A DNA stretch of 64,000 bases from Ceratopteris richardii (lineage: Eukaryota > Streptophyta > Polypodiopsida > Polypodiales > Pteridaceae), in NCBI GenBank assembly GCA_020310875.1, contig CM035413.1:163810806-163874805 (forward strand). Direction: 5' to 3'. Shown here one piece after another: positions 54,291 through 64,000 of the stretch. The notes beneath the pieces were generated by a model, which did no database searches, was not told where the DNA came from, and was given only the letters and a program-made list of their open reading frames with translations. Numbering within the stretch: position 1 is the first letter of the stretch; each line of letters starts with the position of its first letter. The position numbers and the translations under genes are program-made.

Positions 54291-56138
54291 ATGGAGGAAA
54301 AGAATATGATCCTAACTATTTTTCCATGTCAGAAACTACTGGATTTCATGGTTCAAGAGGGTTTAAGAGTGGATTATTTTTCAGATGCATTGAGGATATT
54401 CAATCCCAACATAGATTTTGAAGCACTTTTGGAGAAAACAAAAACCTTTCTGAGGGATGAGTGGGAGAGCTTCTTGGGTGTGGTCAATGGAAAGGAGCTT
54501 ATTGTTTCTGGAAAAGCCTATATCCATCCACACATTTTTTGAAAGAATCCATTGGATAGGTGTCATGGAGATTGTTGAAGAGATCAATCTCCAAGCAGAA
54601 GAAGAGTAGGTCAAGAATGTTGATGTTGCTACTTTTAAAGCAAAGACTGCAATAAGGAAGCCAATTGAAGATGTGAAAGTTTCTGAGAAATCCCTTCTTC
54701 TCCTAAATTTACCATTTTATCTCATCTTTGGAAAGGAATTTATTCCACTCTTTTACATTCAAGAGCTCTTCAACCTAAGGGAAGACTAGTGCCTTGATGC
54801 TATAGTTGAGTCAAAGGAAGTTGCAAGGAGATTTATCAATGAGAAGGGAGAAAGAAAAGAAGAATTTCTATGTCTACATTTAGCATTGTCAAATGAAGAA
54901 TTCAAAGATCCATCAGAAGCGCTTTCAAGCTCCTTTGAAAGAGCAATTTTAGAGAAGCCAACATTTACTGATGAAGACTTTCATCAGCATCAAAAGGATC
55001 TTGGTATATACTCATTTGGACACAGCTATTCATTTTTGGATGTTGTTGAGGACAAAGGAACAATATCTATTGATTCAAAAGAGCTCATTGAGGAGGAAGA
55101 TGAGGTAAAGGTATGTAAAACAAAGTTGTGTAAGAGGCGACCGATTCAAACGATTAGGGTCATCAGAGAATATCCAATGAGTCTGATCGCTTGGATCGGT
55201 TGTGTCTATGACTTGGATGTAGGATTGATAATAAACATATAGTTGTGTGTAAAAATACTATTTTCAACATTAATTATATGTTTGTATAAATTTTAGGGTG
55301 AATCATTGAACACGACCGATGCAAGCAATTCGGCCCATCCCATATTCTCTGATGACCCTAATCGCTTGAATCGGTCATCTCTTTGAGTTGCATGCAGCAT
55401 TGATAATAAACATATAATTGTGTGTAAAAATACTACTTTCGTCATTAGTTATATGTCTATATAAAGTTTAGGGTGAATAATTGAACATGACCGGTGCAAG
55501 CAATTTGGCCCATCCGATATTCTTTGATGACCCTAATCACTTGAATCGGTCATCTCTATGAGTTGCATGCAACATTGATAATAAACATCTAATTGTGTGT
55601 AAAATTACTAGTTTCATCATTAGTTATATGTTTGTATAAAGTTTAGGGTGAATAATTGAACACGATCGATGCAAGCGATTTGGCGCATCCGATATTCTTT
55701 GATGACCCTTATTGCTAGAATCGATCGTGTCTCATGCTTTGCTTCTGCTTGCATTTCCAATTATTTCTATGACTTTATAAGTTTTGGTGGGCTTCTTCTG
55801 ACCTAGGTTTTTATTTTTTCCACAGTTATGAATAGTGGATCAAGACAACTATCTTGGCAGGGGGAAGGGAACAAGGAAAACCATAGAGGACAAAGGAAAG
55901 ACAAAGGTGGATATTCATTCATTGATACACTATCTGCCAAAATTGAACTCAAAATTATTTTGTGTTATTCATAAGCATTATAGTGAAGAGCCAAATTTTG
56001 CACTATTCTCCTTGAGGACTCTTTCAAGATACATGGGTTTTACTTCAATACCCTCTAATTCATATAGAGTTTTGCTTCTTGAAAGAACAGCTGCATTTAG
56101 AATTTTTGGATATGCCCCAGGATTCAATGCTTCAAGGG
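54291..56138 (+). pseudogene. Unrecognised intron-containing gene, divergent from the histone-Ulp1 pseudogene
   Basis: The exon from ATG 54291 (MEEKNMILTIFPCQKLLDFM) runs to about 55110. It has one frameshift in a T-run (about 54537) and two TAGs (54607, 54787), both in contexts like EEE*VKN and RED*CLD where Gln fits. The frame ends SIDSKELIEEEDEVK at a donor AAG|GTATGTAAA. The intron (about 55111-55825) contains palindrome copies 8-11. The acceptor TTTTTTCCACAG at 55825 opens a second exon (YLGRGKGTRKTIEDKGKTKV, SLRTLSRYMGFTSIPSNSYR) ending at donor AAG|GTAGGCTA near 56138. A TGA lies just after the acceptor in the phase used. The protein is acidic and helical, with no family recognised. 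Further exons were not found. Confidence 0.5.
55136..55731. repeat. Palindrome P, copies 8-11, regular about 175-bp array
   Basis: Copies at 55136-55206, 55309-55380, 55484-55555 and 55659-55731, start-to-start 173, 175 and 175 bp. The spacers of the last three are near-identical (GATAATAAACAT...TAATTGTGTGTAAAA and TTTAGGGTGAATAATTGAAC). It is therefore a true tandem satellite of about 175-bp units, each with one palindrome, located in an intron. Confidence 0.88.
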
Positions 56139-57059
56139 TAGGCTAATTCCTTTGTTACTCAAGCTATGCAATGGTTGGAGGGGTCTCATGTAACCTTTTT
56201 TTGTGTAATTGATCCATGTCCTTATATTAATCCTTATTGATCCATGATCTGTTTTTCTCTTTTGCATGAGCTCTTTTGTAATTGTCTTCTCAAAAATCAA
56301 TCAAAAATCTCTCTGATGCTAGATTTGCCAATTTCAAGCTCACTCAGAAGATTCAAAAAAGACATTGTATAGATATTTCATTTCAAAGCTTATTACATCA
56401 TGAAATGTACATACATAGACATGTTTATTTCTCAAAGAAATAAAAGACGTTGCAAATATTATGGCTTCCTTTGGAATGTAATCTTTTCCAATTTGTGATA
56501 TTGATCCATGATGTTTTTGTCTATACATAGTCCTAATCTTTTGATGATAATACTTGGCATGAGCTCCTTTGTAATTGTTTTCTAAAGAACCAATCAAAAT
56601 CTCTTTGAAGGCATTACTTTTTTTTGCTCCCCCTCCTTTCCTTGTGCACCTAAAGAAGCTTGTCCTTGCTTGATAATGAGATTTTTCCATGCCTTGGGTG
56701 TTCCATATGGCAAGTGTGTCCTTTTCTGCAAAGAATGCACCATGCACAAGAAGAATGACGTGAAAGAGAGAAACAGGTGTGCTATGGAAAGTAGAGTAAA
56801 AGAAAGCACACATTATATAGGTCCATGAAAAAAAGGAAAATTTGAATTTCGATGAACACCCGATGAGCACAAACTTCGAGGTATAAGAGATCACACAAAC
56901 TTTTCATGATTATCACACAAGTTTTTCTCTCTCCAAAATTTTCATAAGATATGTTGTAAATGAGCTTACACGAAATTTTTTAAATGATTTGACAACTTTA
57001 ATCCAGATTAAGCACAACTAATTGAAATCCTTACACAGCCCTTTTTGGGTCATTTTTCA
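56139..57059 (-). other. Unrecognised ORFs, possibly an exon on the minus strand
   Basis: The minus ORF 56894-56340 and the overlapping 56809-56594 are open. The second, after a possible acceptor (CATTCTTTGCAG), encodes RTHLPYGTPKAWKNLIIKQG, then QASLGAQGKEGEQKK, which looks like protein but matches nothing I know. An AAAAAAAA slippage site separates the frames. No start, promoter or second exon is supported. Confidence 0.3.
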
Positions 57060-57670
57060 CCCTAATGGGGCTTTAGTCAAAGCATTAGCAACATTTTCTA
57101 AAGTATGAAACTTCGCAAGAATAATATGCTCAATGGCTAAGCGGTCTCTAATGAAGTGATGCCTCAACTCAATGTGCTTGTTCTTTGAATGATAGCTTGG
57201 ATTATTAGCCAAAGCATGACACTTTCACTATCACTCAGCAAATGAGGTACATGCTGAGGTATGCCCATGTCACATATCAATCTAGAAAGTCACAATGCTT
57301 TCATGCATGCCTCATTGGCTGAAACATACTCTACTTATGTAGTGGAAATAGTTGTACATTCTTGAAGGGTAGACCACCAAGAAATAGCACCACCTCTAAA
57401 GTAAAATCCGTACCCAGAAGTAGACTTCTGATTCTCTACACAACCAACATAATGAGAGTCAGTGTATCCAATAATGGATTATCACCGCTAACCAAGCATA
57501 GAGAAATATCATTAGTGTCACTCTAACATATCAATATTATCTTTACTGTTTCCAAATGCTTCTTGCCAAGATTCTAAATATATCAATTGACAACTCTGAC
57601 ACTACAAATGCATGTCTATTCTTATAGCTACCATAGCCTATAGGAGACCACCAATAATAGATTGATACAT
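57060..57670 (-). pseudogene. Copia element F: RT tail and RNase H
   Basis: Minus strand: YQSIVGGLLWAMVAIRIDMH (RT C-terminus), then IIGYTDSHYVGCVENQKSTS, GYGFYFRGGAISWWSTLQEC, TTISTT*VEYVSANEACMKA (RNase H). The stop replaces the Glu/Lys in STTEAEY. The body of RT is missing between here and the integrase at 58114. Confidence 0.78.
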
Positions 57671-58113
57671 GTATAGTGGTCACACTGATATATGTTAGGA
57701 ATACTTCACTGAATTTCACTAAATTTATCTACAAAGAGTGATGGCACATTTTGTTTCTGGCCACCTCACTCATTTGCAGAGATCAAGAATTTTGTTATAT
57801 ACTATTCTTTATATATTGCTCTAGTTGTATTGTTTTTTTAGGTAATTCATGTATATTCCTTTTATGTATTAAAAGAAGAGGAAGAAGATTATTCTTCCCT
57901 TCCTCAATCTATGTGTGCTTCTCTTGAGTGTGAGAGTGTGTGAGTGATTTCTCTTCCTTATCTCCTTTCTCTTGACAACATTCACTCTTGCAAAATAGCA
58001 AATGATTTTTGGGATACACGTACTACTTTATACAAGGCAAGAAATTAGGCTCGTGTTACTTACCTCTAAAAGAAGTTGGAGAATGAGCATATAAATGGAT
58101 CTACCCAAAAGCC
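57671..58113. other. Non-coding insert in place of RT
   Basis: Contains TATGTTAGGAATACTTCACT near 57693 and a CT-rich leader-like part, suggestive of a solo-LTR-like insertion. No borders were confirmed. Confidence 0.3.
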
Positions 58114-58930
58114 TTATGAAAGGTGTGCATGATGCAACATAGAAACTATTCTATCCTTAATATTTCTATTAATCCTCTCAACTACACCATTATATACTAT
58201 GATGTAAGGAGTTGCAAGCTTTCTTTGTATTCCTATACAGTAAAAAAAATGGTTGAATTCATGTGAGACATACTCACCACCATTATCTAAATGTAAACCC
58301 TTAAGCTTAGTTCCGCTCTTAGTCGAGTGACGCAAGACAATTTTTGAAACTAGGCAATACCTCATCCTTGGACTTTGATACTCCCAAACTTTTCTAGTAG
58401 CATCACCTATGAAGTGACAAAGTAAAGAGATGCCACATATTGACCTAGTAGGCATTTGACCACACACATCCGTATCAAAAAAACATAATGGCTAAATTGA
58501 AGAGTCAATGTGTGTTTTATGAACATTTGTGGTTTGCTTTTGCATATTGATAATGCTCAGAAAATGAAAAATCAGAGGAGGATGACATAGGTAAGTAGTG
58601 AGAATGAGAAACATTTTCCATTACACTATGAGATATCATAACCAAAAGGCCATGCCATATACAAGTCATAGGCTAGTAAATGAACACTAAAAATTTTTCT
58701 TTTTGTGAAAAAAATAAAGGATAAAGTGACCCAACTTTGTTTCTTTTTTTAATAACCATATTTTCTTTTGATATGCGAAAGGATTGATCATAGAAAACCA
58801 CTTTCTAACCAAGGTTATCAAGTTGATCAACTGAATCAAAGTGAGGCACATTATGTACATTATTTGAACCATCAATGAACTGCAAAACCACATCTCCAAT
58901 CCCAAGAACATCACATCGATAAGAATCACC
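58114..58930 (-). pseudogene. Copia element F: integrase and GAG-pre-integrase remnants
   Basis: Integrase core: DATRKVWEYQSP, FKIVLRHSTKSG-like, KLKGLHLDNGGEYVSHEFN, GIQRKLATPY, NGVVERINRNIKDRIVSML. The second Asp (LDNGGEY) and Glu (VVERINR) sites are present and the first (F-x-D-D-A) is partly altered (FIGDAT). A second ORF (58932-58687) holds decayed protease and pre-integrase sequence. Confidence 0.78.
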
Positions 58931-61439
58931 AAGTCATGATATTTTTCTAGATGAAAATGGATAGGTAAAAGATAATCATTTTTTTTAATAGATCAAAAGA
59001 ATGATTTAGAAGAAGAAGTTAGAAAAAGATAGTGCTTTAGAGGTAGAAGAAGAATTTTAAATCATCACTTGTACAGTTCTTGAATCAAATATTGATGATG
59101 TGAATGAAGCTCAAGGAAGGAAGTTGAGATTCATGTGATGTCCATTTCTTTATGGAGAAGGAATCATCAAACACATTTGATAACTACCCAAGTTTCATTG
59201 AGATCTTTTAACCATAATTCTTCGAATTTTGTAGAATAAATGAAATGAGATCTTATTGAGTGATATAAACCTTTACTTTTAAAGTTATTTTGAATTTTTT
59301 TACATGAATTGTTTTTTAAATTCATTCCAAGGTTTTGGATTGATTTAATTTATGAATTGAAACAAATGTAGACCAATCAGGCTAAATCTTAGTTTCAAAA
59401 GAACAATCTAACGATGACCCAAGAAAATTATATAATGTAGATAGAGGGTTCAATTCTCCATGCATGCCTATGTTATATTTCGAAGTAATTGGTATTTTCT
59501 ATGGGTTTAAGATTGTATAATTACTCTAATTTGATACTGATGATCAATAAAAGGGGAAAATATATAAAACATCTTTTACAAGATGAACTAGAGAGAGAAC
59601 ACCACATGAGCAATGAGAATGAGACTACAAAATTCACACACACACACACACACACAAGAGATGAACATTGGGCATATCTCCTTGTTAGAGCAACCTTCCT
59701 TATATAATGGAAGAGTCATTCAACAAGAACCTCTCTAACCACTCTTTTCCCAACCATCTTCCATAGTAAACATGTGTTTATGATGTTGGGCTTCCATGGA
59801 ACTCATCCATTCTCTAAGGATTCCTTTCCTAAACTTTGTAACAATTCCCTCCCCTTAGTTTGCTTTTTTCCTCAGAACAACATTGGAAGGCATATGGGAA
59901 AGAGACCCTAATGGTTTCTCACCCATATGTGCTCTATACATAGTGAGCCACATGTGGAGGATTTTGTGTCCTTCCCCCTAAGCAAGGCAAAGCATATTTT
60001 GGAAAACCATCAAAAGAAGTTTTTATTGTCTCCCATTATAAACTTCTAACTTCTAAACTATCACTCCCAAAAAATTAACATAATCGAATTGACCTAAGTT
60101 CATAAAACATCCCATAAAACATTTAACATGAAATACTTCTTGAACCACTATGATAGGCTTTCTCTTATGCCACTGTAGATATTCCTAACCTTAATTTTAT
60201 TCACAAGCAAGATACATGTGCAAGAAAAGTGTAAGATAAATATGTGCAAGACAAGTCCAAACTATCACTCCCTTAAAGTTAACATAATCCAACTGACATA
60301 AGTCCATAAAACATTACATAGCCATAATAGATAAATATTTGCAAGATAAGTGTGAAACTCTACAAATATAACAAACCATATGAAAAACAAAAAAGTCCGA
60401 GAACAAATGCAACAAGAAATACTTCTTGAACCAATACGATAGGCTTTCTCTTATGCCACTCTAGGTATTCCTAACCTTAAATTTCTCACAAGCAATAGTT
60501 CTAAGTTAAAATATCCTTTACTCTATGAAAATACATCATCCAAGTTCATATATAAGAAGTTTCTTGTAGCATAATGAAATATATTTATCTCTATCCCTAC
60601 CAAGTCAAAAGTGATAAGTCGTTACTATCATGGAGACACAAGAAGAAAGCTTGAATAAGGATAGACTATTATATGTATTTAGCATGTCTTAGTATTGGCT
60701 CAAAATTTGGATAAAATAATGTTATCATCACCGCTGAAGCATGCTAAAACCCTAGGATCATATCTCCTTGCCTAATTTGGACATCCAAAGGTCTTTACTC
60801 AAATTGTCGACATCATGGATAACATCATTAATTTGTAACTGGCCTTGACAAGCTATCTTAGGTGGGCTTGGCCACTAACTTCATCATTCTTTCGGATGCT
60901 AGTCTTGGGAGCTTAAGGATTCATGATCTCCATGTAAGTACTTTCCCAGTTCTAATTCTAGTTCTAGTCTTGTTCCTTGTTCTAGTCTTGTCTAGTCTAG
61001 TATTCTAGACATCATTCCTTGCCCATCTCCCTCAAGGTGTTATTTTAGATATATTGTTTCTATTGGATGTTCAATGTATATTGAAGCACATGAACAATAC
61101 AAGGAAGAAGATGAAGCTTGGATCACAACATAATGTTGAATTTATTATCAAGTGAATGTACAAAGAGAATTGAGCTATCCGATCGATAGGCATGTATAAA
61201 AGTGAGGGGATAAAAATTCCTAAAGAGGGAAAAATGTGCCCCTACATTCCTAAGTGTGTTCACACACATTACTAATGAAATATATCAATGAATCCCCCTT
61301 GGGAGTGATATGGTGAACAAGGAATTGGCACTCGTGTATAAGGGACTACCAATCTATCTAGAAAGTGGCCAATCCACAAAAGGAAGTCAGACCAAATCTT
61401 TGTGAAAAGCTTGAAACTTTTCCCTAGGTAGAGCCTTTG
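58931..61439. other. No gene seen; one diverged tandem duplication
   Basis: 60056-60210 and 60262-60495 share ACTATCACTCCC...GTTAACATAATC...TTCATAAAACAT and GAAATACTTCTTGAACCA...GATAGGCTTTCTCTTATGCC in the same order. This is a roughly 210-280-bp duplication. A short (CA) run is at 59635-59656. No coding motif. Confidence 0.55.
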
Positions 61440-62676
61440 TGAAAAATTCTACAACAATATCCTACATGGTAGCATAAGCTAAATTTATCTCTCTAGGAAA
61501 GAGCATCTCCCTAACATAATGGTATTGCACCTCAATGTGGTTTGTATGAGCATGGAAGAAAACATTCCTTAAAACTTCCAATGCACTCTGACTTTCAATG
61601 AAGATGGTCCCAAATCAACCAAAAGGCATATAAGCCACATACATGCAACTATCGCTCTGAAAGTTTCCCTATACTTAGCCTCACAACTAGAAGTGGCCAT
61701 AATAGGGTCCTTCTTGCTCCACTAAGATATGGATGGACTACCAACCATGAATCAAAATTCACTAGTGCACACATAATTTTCATAGCAACCAACCCACTCT
61801 AAGTTTGAAAAATCATGTAAATCTATTGGTAATGACCCCCTCGAGATAAAACAATCCAAGTAGCTAGGTACCACGCAAGCAAGAAAAGATGTTCTTAACC
61901 ACTTGCCAATCCTTCCTAATGTCTCCTTGGTACATAAAAGCAATGGCTGTATTGCATCTTCCACCAAAACAACATCATGGCTAACCAAAATGAATCTAGT
62001 CTCACAATCATACAAATGATAGCCTTTGCTTTTACAACAGTACCCAACAAAAAAAAATCACTACTTTATCGTCCAATTTTTTGTGTTGTTGTTCAAGCAG
62101 TAATACATATGCTAGATAATCAAAGGCACATAATAAGCAAGAGATGTCTTGTTACCATGCCAAACCTCATATGGAGTGATTGATTGTAGTGGTTTGGTTA
62201 GACACGTACATATGAACCTCGAGTTAGAAGCCATGTGGTAAAACCTGACTTTTGACCATACACCTTGCCATTTCCATTAGAGACATGTTCTTTCGTTGAG
62301 GTGTATGTGTCAATGTACACTGATGCTTTACCCCATGCTCACCCATAAATGCATTAAAATAAGAAGACATGTATTCCCCCTTGATCAAAATGGAGGATGT
62401 CCAATTTACATGGTGATAGATTTTTTGCCACAAGCATGAACTGTTTGACATAAACACTTCGGACCTTGCTTTCAATGGATACACCCATGGACACCTAGAG
62501 AAGCCATCAATAAAAGTCATGAAGCAATGGTAGTTTGCAAATGAAGGTGTCTGCATAGGACCACACACATCAGGATGAACAAGGTGCAATTTAATAGCAA
62601 GTTGAGCCAAATCATCTTTTGGAAAGGATGAATGTTGTATTTTGCCAAAAATAGAGCCTTCATAGATATGTTTCAA
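61440..62676 (-). pseudogene. Copia element E with RT deleted
   Basis: 62676-62224 reads HIYEGSIFGKIQHSSFPKDD (GAG-pre-integrase) and HLVHPDVCGPMQTPSFANYH, FMTFIDGFSRCPWVYPLKAR (integrase). 62190-62080 holds SITPYEVWHGNKTSLAY. 62015-61930 has YDCETRFILVSHDVVLVEDA, the integrase tail. It runs straight into RNase H (LEWVGCYENYVCTSEF, DPIMATSSCEAKYRETFRAI) at 61830-61640. RT is therefore removed by an internal deletion near 61900. Confidence 0.8.
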
Positions 62677-64000
62677 GGTGCCTCAATTTTGGGCATAGAC
62701 AACACTATTTCAGATTTCTACAAGCAAAGCATACTAGCAAAATTTAGAACAAAGCATGTATGCAAAAGCATTGCATTTGAGATAGCCTAAGAATCTTGAA
62801 GCACACATGTTGAATCATTCACAAATTTTGCATAGTCTATGAGGCTTATAGAACTCAAGACATAAAATGTCAAAATCAATAATAACATCACTATTTGGAA
62901 GATCATGCACTTTACATCTATGGTCAATAAATTTGATAGCCAAGCTAATCTTGGCTAATGCTTAAACTAACAGTAGATTTTTCTTGATCCCCAGCACATA
63001 TAAAGCGTTGTGGAGGTGATCGCAATCCGGGTGGATCGGGTCCGTCATGGCACACACAGGGTGTATAAAGCTAATGAATGTTGGAAGGTTTAAGGACATG
63101 AAAGTAAAATTAATTTTGAGTATGGAGAAGAGAGAGATATTGAAATGATTATGGGAATGGGAATGTAGGAGTGCAAGTTAGATTTATGAACATGAATGAT
63201 AAGAATGAAAGAGAACCATTCACACGAATCAAATTTGGAAGGAAGAATGGTCCATTGAAGGAGCTTCTTAAACACTTCCTAATTCTAATCCATATGCATA
63301 GTCTTCTTTGGATGATATGTATGCATGACGAGAATAGATGGAACCCTTACACATAAATTAGTTTCAAAAGGATGAATGGTCCAATATTGGAGCTTCTTAT
63401 ACACTTTTAGAAACTAATATATATGTATGGGTATGTATGGATTATATGCATGCAAGTGAATTATGATGATAGAGTATAATCACAAGCTCAATGAAACATC
63501 CTCACTGGTTCAATGCAATACTGCGGAGCCTTCTCACACATAGAAGAAAATAGAAGACATGTATAAATACTTAAGAGACTGAGAGACGAGACAAGAGACA
63601 AGTGACAAGTGACATGAATTAAAAGGATTTGAATTAAGATACATGTATAAGATCGTCATGGTACGTCAAGCTAAGCAGTCTACTGATCAATGGCGGTTTT
63701 GACCTTCAAACCATGATAGTTCAACCGAATGTCACACATAAGAAAGTGAGTTCCACTTCATTGACCCTATGTATGTCTAGGCTCGTAACGTCTAACTAAA
63801 GAAGTCTACGACTCATTAAAACCCACTCTAACTCACTCACACGCTGCACCGAGGGTGAGTCAAGATAGAGATGCTGGTTTCAAGAGCCTATCCTAGATTG
63901 GAGTTCTAACTTAAAATTGAAACTAGGTACTATACTCATACTAGCCCACCTTGGATCCTCACTCGCTCAACCGAGGGTGATCGTCTCAAGGAAACCGTAA
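62677..64000. other. No gene seen; short diverged duplications
   Basis: GAATGGTCCATTGAAGGAGC (63246) recurs as GAATGGTCCAATATTGGAGC (63376) with similar flanks, a roughly 130-bp diverged tandem copy. CACCGAGGGTGAGTC (63848) and AACCGAGGGTGATCG (63969) are a loose repeat at the end. No reading frame is convincing. Confidence 0.45.

Noticed and set aside
53283..55731. CRISPR-like array (regularly spaced palindromic repeats)
   Set aside because: Repeats are diverged, spacers are long and similar to each other, and the context is a plant nuclear genome.

Overview
This window looks like nuclear DNA of a land plant with a large, repeat-dense genome. It holds Ty3/gypsy and Ty1/copia retrotransposons, a CACTA (En/Spm) DNA transposon, long microsatellites and intron-containing gene remnants. 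There are no bacterial-style operons. A fern or gymnosperm would fit the very long CT/GT/ATCT tracts and old, stop-riddled elements, but I cannot fix the species from sequence alone.

Positions 1-25,300 are a four-level nest. A copia gag (2765-3156, resuming at 23922) is split by a CACTA transposon (3157-23921) with matching CACTA-type ends and an ATA target duplication on both sides. The CACTA element is largely microsatellite. Gypsy element B (5102-22391, minus strand, defective 5' end, extra 3' ORF) sits inside its GT tract. Gypsy element A (5670-15335, minus strand, about 2.1-kb near-identical LTRs containing a GGGGTGG minisatellite) sits inside B. A is the youngest and best preserved: gag-protease and pol share one frame, broken by one TAG and one TGA.

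Positions 25,300-48,000 are older wreckage. There are two fragments of one degenerate gypsy family (26.3-31.2 kb and 41.3-42.8 kb, minus) and a copia pol with 3' LTR (31.2-34.9 kb, plus). A roughly 2.1-kb imperfect inverted repeat (36.6-38.7 and 39.1-41.3 kb) has arms that each carry a copia gag and a 5S-rRNA-like module preceded by a tRNA-A-box-like motif. Three diverged copies of a long repeat (0.86-2.1, 24.6-25.3, 44.8-46.3 kb) behave like LTRs of a copia family.

Positions 49,600-56,150 are the most unusual part. A plus-strand unrecognised exon is followed by a minus-strand multi-exon pseudogene (51520-53196). That pseudogene joins a histone H3/CENP-A-like fold to a Ulp1-type (C48) cysteine protease domain in one reading frame. 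A divergent plus-strand unrecognised gene with a TATA box and tandem upstream repeats lies at 54094-56138. Eleven copies of a roughly 72-bp palindrome surround and interrupt these genes, four of them at about 175-bp spacing. Most of the disabling stops are TAG at positions where glutamine is expected, as CHG-methylation decay would produce.

Positions 57,000-62,700 hold two internally deleted copia elements (minus). The remaining stretches show no gene I can support.
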